Assembly: GCA_004835665.1 (NCBI GenBank) | Contig: RBKR01000021.1 | Location: forward strand, 248,001 to 312,000 | Origin: Phoma sp. XZ068 | Lineage: Eukaryota; Ascomycota; Dothideomycetes; Pleosporales; Didymellaceae | DNA length: 64,000 bases | Direction of reading: 5' to 3' | Shown here: positions 9,090 through 19,055 of the stretch, piece after piece | How the letters are laid out: every line of letters starts with the position of its first letter | How positions within the stretch are numbered: the stretch's first letter is position 1 | The notes under the pieces: model-generated | Database searches by the model: none | The model's input: only the letters and a program-made list of their open reading frames with translations | Told to the model about the DNA's origin: nothing | Translations under genes and position numbers: made by a program

Positions 9090-11208
9090 ATGGATGATTC
9101 TACTTGTCAGCCAAAAATCCCCTCCCTGCTTTCTGTTCTTCGACTTCGATCAGAATCAGGACCCCGAGGAGATGAATTTGTTGAGAAACATAGGCTACGG
9201 AGATTTCCAGACGGACCATGGCGACGACATCCCGATGAGATAGATGAAGGCTTTGGTACAGGCTCAGATGCAGAATATCCTCTCGATATAGATCGGGAGG
9301 CGTACCGCATCTTCCAGAAAAAAGACTCCGACGACCTGCATGAGAAAACTATCCACGTGAACAGACACAATGCGGATAAGTATATGGAAGTCAAATACGT
9401 CTGGATTGTCCCACCACTTGTCGACATGCGTGCTATATTGGGCTCCAGCGACGATAAGATAGAAACTGCTATCGAACAACAATTCGTCCATTCTGAAATG
9501 TAGCACTACCACCCGATTCCTAAGACAGGGTTATAAATAAAGCTGACTTACTTTATAGGTATCTCGCTCCTGGTCAAATCTATCTACCTTCTATGATTGA
9601 GAAATTTGGTCGAGACTGGACGTCGAATGCTCGTGGAATTTACTACCGGCATTACTACTCACCTGATTGGACGACTGGAGATCACAGTCTTTGGATACCT
9701 ACCGTTGACAACAGTATGTTTGGTAAGGAGCACGAGCAAGATCGGATGGTCAGAGCGAGGCAGCTAGTACAGCATGCGGTAGATAACGAACGTTGGAGCA
9801 AAAGCGAGTATGCATGGGAAGCTGATGCGTGGACTGACGTGTTTGGATACATGAGAAATGATCCGGCCCTTGCTGCGTATGTAAACCTGCAAGCTTAATA
9901 GCGATCGGTATTTGGTGCCAAATTTGCTGACTTTACAGGGACAAACGTGAATACTACACACACATCCCGGAAGTGTATCCGGTATCCTTTATGCTCACTG
10001 GGGAATCCAAGTTTTCGAAGAGGATCCCGGACGCTTCGTTTGGACTTGCAACGTTCCACCCAAAGCATTATCAGAATGATGTCGCATCGTACGATCTAGA
10101 CGCCGAGAGATTGCAGGCATTGATGCTGCACCGTGAATGCGGACTGATTTCAGATTCACGTCGTGGTGAGACCGATCTTGCATTCCCGTTTGCCGTGTAT
10201 GAAGCGAAAGGATGGAGTGGCGACCCTCGCGAGGCTCGTCTACAAGCTTGTAATGCCGGAGCAACATACCTGGATATGCTGGATAGTCTTGCCCGAACAC
10301 CTGGACCCCCGGGGAGTAGTACCGACGGTGCATACCAATTCGATGACAGTCGAAGTGCCCAAGTTTTTGCACTCACATCATTTGGCTCATATTGGCACAT
10401 TATGGTAGGGTACCGGCGTTTGCGTTTGAAGCGAGAACATGCAGGCCACCCTGGTCTGAGCACTAACGTATATGTACGTACAAGGCGGTGATACTTTTTG
10501 GTATTCATTGACTAAACTTTTTTTCATCAGCTTTTCCAGCGAATCTGGAGTGGTCGTATCGTAGACGAAAGAAAAGCGTGGGAGCTGCTTTCCCTGGTAG
10601 ATCAGATTCACTTGTGGGGAGTTACAACACACCGACAATACGTGATCCGCCATCTCAAACCCTGGCATGAGTATTGCAATGAAGCCTGGGCCGAGGACGC
10701 TATAGTTCGACGCCTTTTGCAGGGTAAAAATTATATGGAAAAGGTCATCCATTTTAACCTACCTGATTGGGTCAAAGATTTTAATGACGAATTCCGAGCT
10801 ACAGTCCAGCAGAAAACGAACAAATTGCTTAACAAAGTCTGCTTGGAGGAACAACCGGGTGAGCCTTTTGTCATGTGCGATATGGGAAAATGTCGGCTTC
10901 ATGACCCGCCCGGTTATGCTTTGTTCTCACCGGACGAGCACTTACGACACTTGCGTAACGTCCACAAGTCAGTTCTCACCAAAAAAAATGAGTCTGTTGT
11001 CGAGAAACTCCACAGAGATGCAGCCTTGACAGTCGTAGAACAATTCGATAGCTGGCCGGAAGAAGGGGAAGAAGGGGAAGAAGGGGAAGAAGGGGAAGAA
11101 GGGGAAGAAGGGGAAAAGAGAAGCTTTGAAGAAGATGACGCCGATGAGAGCGTAGAAAGGCCAGTGAAGCGGAACAAGAGCCGTAATCAGTCCCAGCCGC
11201 AAACTTGA
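9090..11208 (+). CDS. PD-(D/E)XK-like protein with C2H2 finger (uncharacterised, four exons)
   Basis: I place exons at 9090-9499, 9559-9876, 9939-10473 and 10531-11208, joined by introns of 59, 62 and 57 bp with GTAGCA, GTATGT and GTACGT donors and CTGAC/CTAAA-like branch sites. All phases agree and give 646 aa. The donor of intron 3 could instead be 10468. The centre carries GETDLAFPFAVYEAKGWSGD, with D322, E331 and K333 spaced as in the PD-(D/E)XK nuclease fold, followed by Q345 in a helix (ARLQACNAGATYL) where many family members have a conserved Gln. A possible zinc finger follows at C537-x4-C542-x18-H561-x4-H566. The C-terminus has six EEG repeats and a basic PVKRNKSR tail that could be a nuclear signal. 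Similar EAK-containing proteins are common orphans in fungi. Nuclease activity is inferred from the motif only. It sits alone beside an AT-rich region. Confidence 0.7.
11059..11112 (+). repeat. 9-bp coding repeat (EEG x6)
   Basis: Six perfect gaagaaggg units inside exon 4 of the PD-(D/E)XK-like gene encode Glu-Glu-Gly six times. Perfect DNA identity suggests recent slippage and likely length variation between strains. Confidence 0.95.
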
Positions 11209-11582
11209 GCTTAGTGCTATAAATTCCATTCTGTATCAATGCCCTGTAGAGTCTTTGGGCAGGCTTGTGCAAGCAGTAACTTCGCCAATTTTATTGGAGA
11301 CCCTTCACAAACTGCGAAATTGCAGTCGTGTTTTTGTGATTGTACTTTATATTCTTTTGAAGTTATACACCGCGCCGCATTCAAACCTTCTCTCCACAGC
11401 CGGACCGTAGCGACACAGAGCCTGATCTCAAATTGCATCTTTGCGGTAGATCAATTCGGCCAAAGGAAGTACCAAAATCGCACTCCATACGCTAGAGATG
11501 ATAATGTCAACGATCCTCGCCACAAGAAGCGCCATGAATGCCATCGAAATGGACCCAGGAGCAGTGGTGCGGGTTTGTCTCA
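11209..11582. other. Convergent intergenic region
   Basis: About 370 bp between the 3' ends of the PD-(D/E)XK-like gene (plus) and the HAD gene (minus). It is presumably two 3' UTRs; nothing else is recognised. Confidence 0.5.
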
Positions 11583-12314
11583 TTATGCTGCCGCAATCAC
11601 TTTTTCAGCAAGCGCCGGTAGACTCTCTGCAGTAATATCGGGTTTTTCAAAGATGTCTTCAAGCGGCTCCTTCTCCAACACTGTACAGTACGCAGTTCTG
11701 AAGCCCGCCCTTCCAGCCGCGGATACGTCCCACCCATGTGCAGCTGCAAACCACAACATCTCGTCTTGAGCTGCACCAATCTTCTCTTTCACACGCTCAT
11801 AGGCTTTGATCTCTGGTTTGCCGACTCCTACATCATCGCATGTGACGATGTGCTCGTTTTCAATGGCGATTTCGCCTTTGCTGAAGTACCCTCTCACTCG
11901 CTCTCGGTCACCGCTAGTGAAGGCCCACACCGTCCATCCAGCGGTTTTCAGCTGATCAATACATTCCTTCGCGCCGGGCCTAACTTCGCAATTCTTATAC
12001 TCCTTTATAAAGTACTCCACATCCTCTTCGCTTGCCACGTTTCTCGGGTCCTGCACGCCCGCGAAATGCAACACGCGGAAGAAGATCGCGTGAAAGACTT
12101 TCGCAAAGGGTACATAGCGGCCTGAGAGGGACAGGTACGTATACTCGCGCTCAGCCGATTCAAGCCATGCGAAGCCGAAAAGGCGGGCGGAGATGTTGTA
12201 CGGCTGAAGTGCTGAACCTAGTCGTGTGTTGATCACGTCGTAGAAATGCTCATGGGAGACTAGAGTGCCGACAATATCGAAGACGATGTGCTTTGAGGCT
12301 GTTTGAGATGCCAT
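11583..12314 (-). CDS. HAD-superfamily hydrolase, haloacid-dehalogenase-like
   Basis: A single-exon 243-aa protein, the usual length for the L-2-haloacid dehalogenase-like group. Motif I is FDIVGTL with nucleophile D13. The second Asp found in HAD phosphatases is replaced by V15, which points to the dehalogenase branch. Motif II is AFTSGD, the motif III Lys lies in VGKPEIKAY, and motif IV is MLWFAAAHGWDVSAAGRAGF. A helical cap lies between residues 20 and 100. The physiological substrate is unknown; many fungal members are annotated as dehalogenases without evidence. It lies downstream of, and in the same orientation as, the Rieske oxygenase gene, 595 bp away, so co-regulation is possible but not shown. 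Confidence 0.8.
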   Translation of the reverse strand: MASQTASKHIVFDIVGTLVSHEHFYDVINTRLGSALQPYNISARLFGFAWLESAEREYTYLSLSGRYVPFAKVFHAIFFRVLHFAGVQDPRNVASEEDVEYFIKEYKNCEVRPGAKECIDQLKTAGWTVWAFTSGDRERVRGYFSKGEIAIENEHIVTCDDVGVGKPEIKAYERVKEKIGAAQDEMLWFAAAHGWDVSAAGRAGFRTAYCTVLEKEPLEDIFEKPDITAESLPALAEKVIAAA

Positions 12315-12909
12315 TTCAGCGAAATTACAGGTGCGTTGGGTTTGAATGTGTGATTGTTGTAGTTACTACGATGAAAGTACGACATTGCGGTGCTCGCCAA
12401 CATGCACGCCCTTTCGTCAAACTGCACGCTGACGTCACGCGAGCGAAAAAATAAAGACCTGTGGTATCGACATCCATCTTCACAAAAGAGGTGGGCAGCC
12501 GTGAGTTCGCAAGAAACTGAAGACTTCTCAAGAACGATAGCGGCAGGGCAAGATGTTGAATGTTATCGCCACAATGGATGGGATTTCCCAATTTGGTATC
12601 TTAGCCACATAGAGCGCTATACCACTCTCGGCATGCTCGTTGATGGACAGGTCTCGATTAGGTGGGGTTGGAACTCAATGCAACAGACCCTGCGTTGATC
12701 GGACCAGACGATCTGGTCTAAAGCCCGCATAGTTTGACGATCATGGACGGCATGAAGTGAGAAATGAGACTGTTGGTTTGAAGTGAAGAAAGACTGCCAT
12801 TCTAGTCTTGAACGAAATCGCTAAATGAAGGGCAAAACTGCCAGAGGAGGTCGAGGCCCCATGCAAACACCCAAAACTCCATCATATGCCGCATCAACTC
12901 ATATCGCTT
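12315..12909. other. Intergenic region between HAD and Rieske genes
   Basis: About 595 bp holding the presumed HAD promoter and the 3' region of the Rieske gene. Only short ORFs without recognisable motifs are present. Confidence 0.5.
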
Positions 12910-14303
12910 TTACCAAGCTAACTCGCTCTTGTCGTTGTCATTACCACACGCCAGTCCCTCACAAAAGTCAACATCTTCGTTACTGATCGCTGAGTTACCA
13001 TCCTTCTCAAGAGCTTGCTTCGCCGGCCAGATCTGCTTGCCTGCCTTCTTCTCTCTCTTAGCATGCTCCATAACAATCTCGCGGCAGCGTTTCTGGAAGA
13101 AGAGCGGGCCCTTTTCCATGTGTGGGTGCAGCTCGCCGTTGATGAAGACACCAGCGTTGATGTTTGCCTGCGCACGCTCGCAAAGTACTTTGTCTTCGGC
13201 CATAACGCGCTTATAGACAACGTTGAGACGGTCAAACTCCTCGCGTGTGCTGTTGCGGTTCTTCCAGACTTCGTAGTACATGACACAGTGGTTGGGGCCG
13301 GCGGGCATGAACTTCTGCATGAACATGAAGTGTGGGCTACGTTCTGTTAGTTGATGTGGTATGGCGGGTGAGGTGGTTATGCTTACCTAACGGTGTAGGA
13401 GGAGTAAGGGAAGAGGTATGTGGAACAGATGTTGAGACCCTGCTTGACCTGGTCGGGGTTGCTTTTAGGGTCGTGGTCGATGTGATCCGCCGAGCATTGA
13501 ACATCGTATGTCTCGAGGTTGGCAATCGCAGGCAGATCTGGGTGTGTTGTCTTGCAGTGGTAGCATTCATTGAAGTTGTCTGCAAGGATTTTCCAGTTGA
13601 AGTTGCCTTCCATGGTATAGGAGTGGTCATAGTCGAAGTCATCAAAGTTGAACTGCTTAAATCGCTCCTGCTGATCGGTACCCTCAAATTGCTCGTCCCA
13701 TGTGACTTCTGGGACCTTGTTTGAGTCCATGTTAACGTAGACGAAACCATTGGGATCGATGTGAACGTGGATGGGGAAGAGTCCGTTCTTGGCTTTGTCG
13801 AAGCCATCAAGCTCTTGATAGCCGGGAGCCTTCGCAAGCTTGCCGTTCAGTCCATAAGACCATCCATGGTACTTGCATGAGAGGATCTTCGAGTTACCCT
13901 CCTCTTGTTCGACGACGGGATAGGCTCGGTGCCTACAAACATTGTGAAAGGCGTGGATCTCGCCATTTCGGTCCTTGGAGACAACGAAGTCGTAGTTGGC
14001 ACAGTTGTAGCGGAGCCAATCACCAGGTTTCGCAAGTCGTGACTTGTGTGTGAGGATGAGCCACCGGCGAGAGAAGATGGCACGTCTCTCAAGCTGGTAC
14101 ATCTCCTCTGATGTGTACCAATTGCCTGGCAGGGCGCGAATAGCGCCATTCTCTGGTGGTGGTGAGGCTGGGGCAGCGCCACCAAGGCCGATGTAGCTCA
14201 AAAGAGATCCGACCATGTTGAAGTAAATGTAGGCGAGACTGAGCTTGATAGTATGAAGTACTGATGACAAGCTGAGAAGGGCCTTGTTCTGTGAAGGTGG
14301 CAT
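12910..14303 (-). CDS. Rieske non-haem iron oxygenase, choline monooxygenase type
   Basis: Two exons, 14303-13387 and 13336-12910, are joined across a 50-bp intron (GTAAGC donor, branch ATCAACTAACAG, acceptor GTAG) and give 447 aa from the first ATG. The second ATG at 14216 (start MVGSLLSYIGLGG, 418 aa) may be the true start, because the preceding 29 residues do not look like the family. Counting from it, the Rieske [2Fe-2S] ligands are C94, H96, C114 and H117 (NVCRHRAYPVV and LSCKYHGW). The mononuclear iron histidines are H220 and H225 in DNFNECYHCKTTH. This arrangement is that of choline monooxygenase and glycine-betaine monooxygenase alpha subunits. The divergent partner is a dimethylglycine/sarcosine dehydrogenase-like gene, so glycine betaine demethylation is an attractive role. 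Choline oxidation or demethylation of another quaternary amine are alternatives. Confidence 0.88.
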
Positions 14304-16225
14304 TTGCAGTGACGATGCTATGTCTTATGGCAGCTGAAGCGTTGATATATGATATAAATGGCCATGACTACTCCTCACCCTTATCGAGTAAACGAGATCC
14401 CTACCCCATATGGGGAAGGGGGATCCATTCACTCCGTGGAGGGCTGGCCAGTGGATAGTGCGAACGTAATCGGACTGCAAGCAGCCGTCATGCGCCACGT
14501 TTGTCTGCTGCGTCCGAGGACTATTTGTGACCTCCGGATCTGCCATCGTGATCAAAATGGTCGAATGAGGGGTGATCTAGACGGGAGGTCTGGGATCAGC
14601 CATGGCGCTCCGTGGGCGATGGCCCAACTCAATCAAAGAGTCCATAGACAACTCATGCAACAGTCATCGTGATAGAGAGCAAGACTGGTCTGGTTGCTTT
14701 CCCCTCCCGTTAGCACGGACCTGGTATCATCGCTCATGGATCTGATGTCCGAATTCGGAAAGTCGGGCCCAACAAAGCTTCGCCCAGCTTATCAGCCACA
14801 ACCACCGCGGCATGATTGCGGTTGGATTCTGCGGCTTCTATCTCTCTTATCGAGTTTGATTGAGATAGTCCGAGTCGTACAAAGCTGCAGCTGGAAATAA
14901 TCGTCACAGACGGGGCACTTACCGCGGAATGCGGAGCCGCATTTATTCCATCAACGGTGATGAAGAATTAGTCGATAACATTGCCGCAGTCTTTGCTTGA
15001 CAGTTCAGCATCTGTCATAGTGTACACAGACATGAGCTGTTTTGCCAGGATTGTTGCGTAATGGCACCATGCTTCTGGTGTCGCAACAGCGCTATCGCAT
15101 TGTCAGTTCATTCTGGAATTACCTTGCTACCGACCATGCGCCTCACTGCTCACTCTTACCCCTCACCGCATTCCGTAACATTAGCAGCCGGGGCCACTTC
15201 TTATCCGGCAATAGTGACGTGTCTCGATATGGTAGGCGACACTGAGTGAGTGTGGTTTCGGAGTTGAACTTAAGGGGACCTGAGCGCGTACGGAGTACAT
15301 GTTCATATAACTGCTCATATGATATCCGAAAGGCTTTCAAGTGCTTTGGGATATTCGGTGCGAATCTCGGGGGTAGCCGAAGAAGTAGCTCTCAGGCTAT
15401 TGTACCATCCATTTCGAAGTTGTTGCAAGGGCGCTATCGAGGAGAGTCCGGCGACACGAGCACCAATCGGGTGGAACAGCAATCATGAGGACGCAACTGC
15501 TGAGGATCTCAACATACTGGAAGTTCCATGGGTAGATGTGTTTGCAGGGCTTGTCGCAGAGGGTTTGTCGCAAAGGTACGCCTTGAGGGCGGTCTGGGTC
15601 GAAGTGGAAATTCGCACACGAGAGTCGCATGGAAAGCCGTCAAGGGACGGTGTCGATTAAGCAGCCATCAGACTCGTGCATGTTTGTATGCATCGTTGTA
15701 GCCAATGTCGATTGCATTGTTCATTGCTGGTATCTCTGTAAAGAGCCAGACAGGGGTGCTATGAAGGAGCTGTGTTGCACAGCGTATACTCACCGCCGAG
15801 GTGATTCATCAATCGATGAATTTTTGGATTTCGATAGGAAGGCTGCAAAAGGTGTGTAGGAAGCAAGTCCGCACACGCGAGGCGGGGTTGTCGCGAGTTA
15901 TGAAGCGTTTCCAGAACTATTTCGCGGACCTATCGATCTAGGCTCGATTCGGCAATCAGGACCCTACGTCCACGCTTGGAAGACTTCCCCACCAATGTCG
16001 TAAGAGCCGCATGCGGGGTGGTGGAGTTATCGTCTCTAGGACTGCTGTTACATGCCACCATGGGAAACCTTTCGCAGTTTTGAGGGTGCTATCCACGCTT
16101 AGTTCCGGCTGTATGAGCTGCGAAGTGCGGCGAGATGGGTCGTTATCTCGAGCTTCAGTCCTCTTAAAAGGCTCCTCGCTCAATAGCCAGTGTAATCAAT
16201 TATTTCTATTTCCCCTCTTTCTACC
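14304..16225. other. Long divergent intergenic region between Rieske and DMGDH-like genes
   Basis: About 1.9 kb separates the two start codons. Several ORFs of 60-113 codons occur on both strands, but none has a recognisable motif. It must include both promoters, and its length leaves room for regulatory sites. No gene or repeat is supported. Confidence 0.5.
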
Positions 16226-18778
16226 ATGGCGACCTCACAGCGCGTAGTCATCATTGGCGCAGGCATTGTCGGCACCAATCTTGCTGACGAGCTGGTCTCG
16301 AGAGGATGGAACAACATTACTGTAATTGAGCAGGGTCCGTTGAGCATGCCCGGAGGCTCAACATCACACGCGCCCGGGCTTGTGTTCCAGACGAATCCTT
16401 CGAAGACGATGACCCTGTTCGCCAAATACACTATCGAGAAATTACAGTCACTCGAGAAGGATGGTCAGAACTGCTTCAACCAACTGGGCGGTCTCGAGAT
16501 CGCAACAACACAAGAACGCCTGGAAGAACTCAAGCGTAAGCATGGATATGCTCAGTCTTGGGGCATCGAAGCACGGTTAATCAGTCCGGAGGAGTGCCAC
16601 GAGAAGTACCCAGGACTGAACAAGAGCATGATATTGGGGGGCCTTCACATCCCAAGCGACGGTCTTGCCCTTGCAGCCCGCGCCACGCAGCTGCTCATCG
16701 AGAGCACAAGCAAAGCCGGAGTCCGATACCTCCAACACACTGTTGTTACAGGCATCGAACAAGCGGACGGCCACGTGACTGGCGTCACCACTGATAAAGG
16801 AAGCGTGCCTGCAGACATTGTCGTGTCCTGCGCCGGGTTTTGGGGGGTAGAAATCGGCAAGATGATCGGCCTGAAAGTACCACTTCTCCCCCTTGGACAC
16901 CAATACGTCAAGACGACGGCTGTACCAGGCCTTGTGGGTCGCGAAATCAACAAAAATATCAACGCAATGAACGCCGAGCTACCGATCCTACGATACCAAG
17001 ATCAAGACCTATACTACCGCGAGCATGGAGAGCAATATGGTATTGGGTACTATGGGCATCGGCCTATGCCAGTCAATGCCGCATCTCTGGGCGTCACACC
17101 GAAGAAGGTCGATGAGAAGAACATGCCATCGCGGCTCGACTTCACACCCGAGGATTTTGAACCAGCTTGGCAGGCAACGAAGGAGCTGCTGCCCGCACTT
17201 AGGGAGACTGAGATTGCCGATGGATTCAACGGGGTCTTCTCCTTCACGCCAGATGGCGGATCAGTCGTTGGCCAAGCACCCAATCTTGATGGCTTCTACG
17301 TTGCCGAAGCCGTTTGGGTGACACACTCTGCTGGTGTAGCTCGGGCTGTTGCCGAGGTTCTCACAGAAGGCCGCTCCAAGATTGACATTGCCGAGTTAGA
17401 GGTGACTCGATTCGAAGAGGTACAGCTTAGTCCAGAGTACGTCAGCGAGACTTCACAGCAGAACTTCGTCGAGATCTACGACATCATCCATCCTCTAGCG
17501 CCGAAGGAGTCCCCGCGTAACTTACGTGTCAGCCCATTCCACGCCCGACAACGTGAGCAAGGCGCTTTCTTCCTTGAGGTCGGAGGTTGGGAACGTCCAC
17601 ACTGGTACGAGGCGAACGCCGAACTCGTCAAGTCGCTTCCAGAGGGCTGGAAGCCAGTCGACCGTGATGCTTGGTCATCTAAGTTTTACTCGCCAATTGC
17701 AGCAGCAGAGGCGTGGAAGACACGTAACGCAGTCGCCATATACGACATGACCACATTCCATCGGTTCGAGATCTTCGGTCCAGCAGCTGCCGACCTGCTG
17801 CAGCGTCTTACCACAAGCGACGTAACCAAGGCGCCTGGTACCATCACTCACACCTTGCTTCTCAATACACATGGTGGAGTTCTTAGCGACATCTTCGTGT
17901 CGAGGATCGAAGATGATGTGTTCCAGATTGGGGCCAACACCGCCACCGACCTCGCCTACCTCGCGAGGGAGGCCCGTCAACAGTCGAGGGCTATACCTAG
18001 CCAGTGGGTGCAAGTGCGCGACATCACCGGAAGCACTTGTTGTCTTGGCCTGTGGGGTCCTCGAGCCCGCGATGTGATCCGGGAAATCAGTTCAGATGAT
18101 TTCTCGAACAAAGGACTGCCGTATATGAGCGTCAAAACGACAGGTCTCGCCGGGATCCCTGTGACCATGTTCCGTAAGTCATTTGTTGGAGAACATGGCT
18201 GGGAAATCCAAACCACACCAGAGTTTGGCCAACGCCTGTGGGATCTTCTATGGCAATCGGGCCAGGCGCATGGACTCGTGGCTGCTGGACGAGCTGCATT
18301 CAACGGCCTACGCCTGGAGAAGGGGATTCGAGCTTCAGGATCAGATTTTTCATCTGAGTACAATCCATATGAGGCCGGCATCACCTACGCTATCCAAAGA
18401 GATAAGAAAGGTGACTTTGTTGGCAAGGCCGCGCTCACGGACGCATCAAGACGCACACCAACTAAACGATTGAGATGCCTAACAGTTGACGACGGACACT
18501 CCATGGTCCTGGGCAAGGAGCCTGTGTTCCGCAACGGACAAGTAGCCGGCTACGTCACCAACGCCGCTTTCGGGTATACCGTTCGCAAACCCATTGCATA
18601 CGCATGGCTTCCCAAGGATGTCAACGAGGGTGATTCAGTGGAAATCGAATACTTCAGCCGGAAGATAACAGCCACTGTGGTGTCGGACCCACTGTACGAC
18701 CCACAAAGCCGCCGTCTGCATGACGATGGCCCATCGGAGAAGCCCGAGCTGCAGAAGCGATTGAGGGCACTGTTGTAG
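16226..18778 (+). CDS. Dimethylglycine/sarcosine dehydrogenase-like FAD protein with GcvT domain
   Basis: A single-exon 850-aa protein. The N-terminus starts directly with a Rossmann FAD motif (VVIIGAGIVGTNLADEL, Gly 11-16). GGSTSHAPGL follows, in which H48 matches the His that carries covalent FAD in mammalian dimethylglycine dehydrogenase. The DAO-type oxidase domain runs to about 430, and the second half is a GcvT/aminomethyltransferase-like folate domain (FEIFGPAAADLL, HTLLLNTHGGVLSD, GEHGWEIQ, AFNGLRLEKG). Family members oxidise N-methyl groups of dimethylglycine or sarcosine and pass the one-carbon unit to tetrahydrofolate. Unlike the animal enzymes it shows no mitochondrial presequence and no clear peroxisomal tail (ends RALL), so it may be cytosolic. 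The divergent Rieske gene suggests a glycine-betaine degradation pair. Exact substrate is inference. Confidence 0.87.
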   Translation: MATSQRVVIIGAGIVGTNLADELVSRGWNNITVIEQGPLSMPGGSTSHAPGLVFQTNPSKTMTLFAKYTIEKLQSLEKDGQNCFNQLGGLEIATTQERLEELKRKHGYAQSWGIEARLISPEECHEKYPGLNKSMILGGLHIPSDGLALAARATQLLIESTSKAGVRYLQHTVVTGIEQADGHVTGVTTDKGSVPADIVVSCAGFWGVEIGKMIGLKVPLLPLGHQYVKTTAVPGLVGREINKNINAMNAELPILRYQDQDLYYREHGEQYGIGYYGHRPMPVNAASLGVTPKKVDEKNMPSRLDFTPEDFEPAWQATKELLPALRETEIADGFNGVFSFTPDGGSVVGQAPNLDGFYVAEAVWVTHSAGVARAVAEVLTEGRSKIDIAELEVTRFEEVQLSPEYVSETSQQNFVEIYDIIHPLAPKESPRNLRVSPFHARQREQGAFFLEVGGWERPHWYEANAELVKSLPEGWKPVDRDAWSSKFYSPIAAAEAWKTRNAVAIYDMTTFHRFEIFGPAAADLLQRLTTSDVTKAPGTITHTLLLNTHGGVLSDIFVSRIEDDVFQIGANTATDLAYLAREARQQSRAIPSQWVQVRDITGSTCCLGLWGPRARDVIREISSDDFSNKGLPYMSVKTTGLAGIPVTMFRKSFVGEHGWEIQTTPEFGQRLWDLLWQSGQAHGLVAAGRAAFNGLRLEKGIRASGSDFSSEYNPYEAGITYAIQRDKKGDFVGKAALTDASRRTPTKRLRCLTVDDGHSMVLGKEPVFRNGQVAGYVTNAAFGYTVRKPIAYAWLPKDVNEGDSVEIEYFSRKITATVVSDPLYDPQSRRLHDDGPSEKPELQKRLRALL

Positions 18779-19055
18779 TTGCGATGTTTGTAAATAGTGA
18801 CGAGCTTATGATCGGCGGGGCATTGCACGGCATGGCGTTTGGTGTTCGAGTCGTCGACAGTTTGTACGGCCCATCTTTAGATATTCATTTTCGCTTCTGT
18901 GTTACTCCCATGCACTTCGCAATTGAGCGTGATGCTTGTAATGTGAAGGTCTGATAACGTGCTCAGCTTAACCTGCTGACATAATCACTATCGATAAGCA
19001 GTTCGGGAAGCCGCGGTTGATGTCATCCCCCTCTCGCAGCTCGTCAGACCTCAAC

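Noticed and set aside
13332..13837. ORFs on both strands over the Rieske gene
   Set aside because: Shadow frames of the Rieske oxygenase exons, whose metal-binding motifs identify the true frame.
14304..16225. Possible extra gene between the Rieske and DMGDH-like genes
   Set aside because: ORFs there (up to 113 codons) lack motifs, plausible splice-linked partners or steady codon bias.
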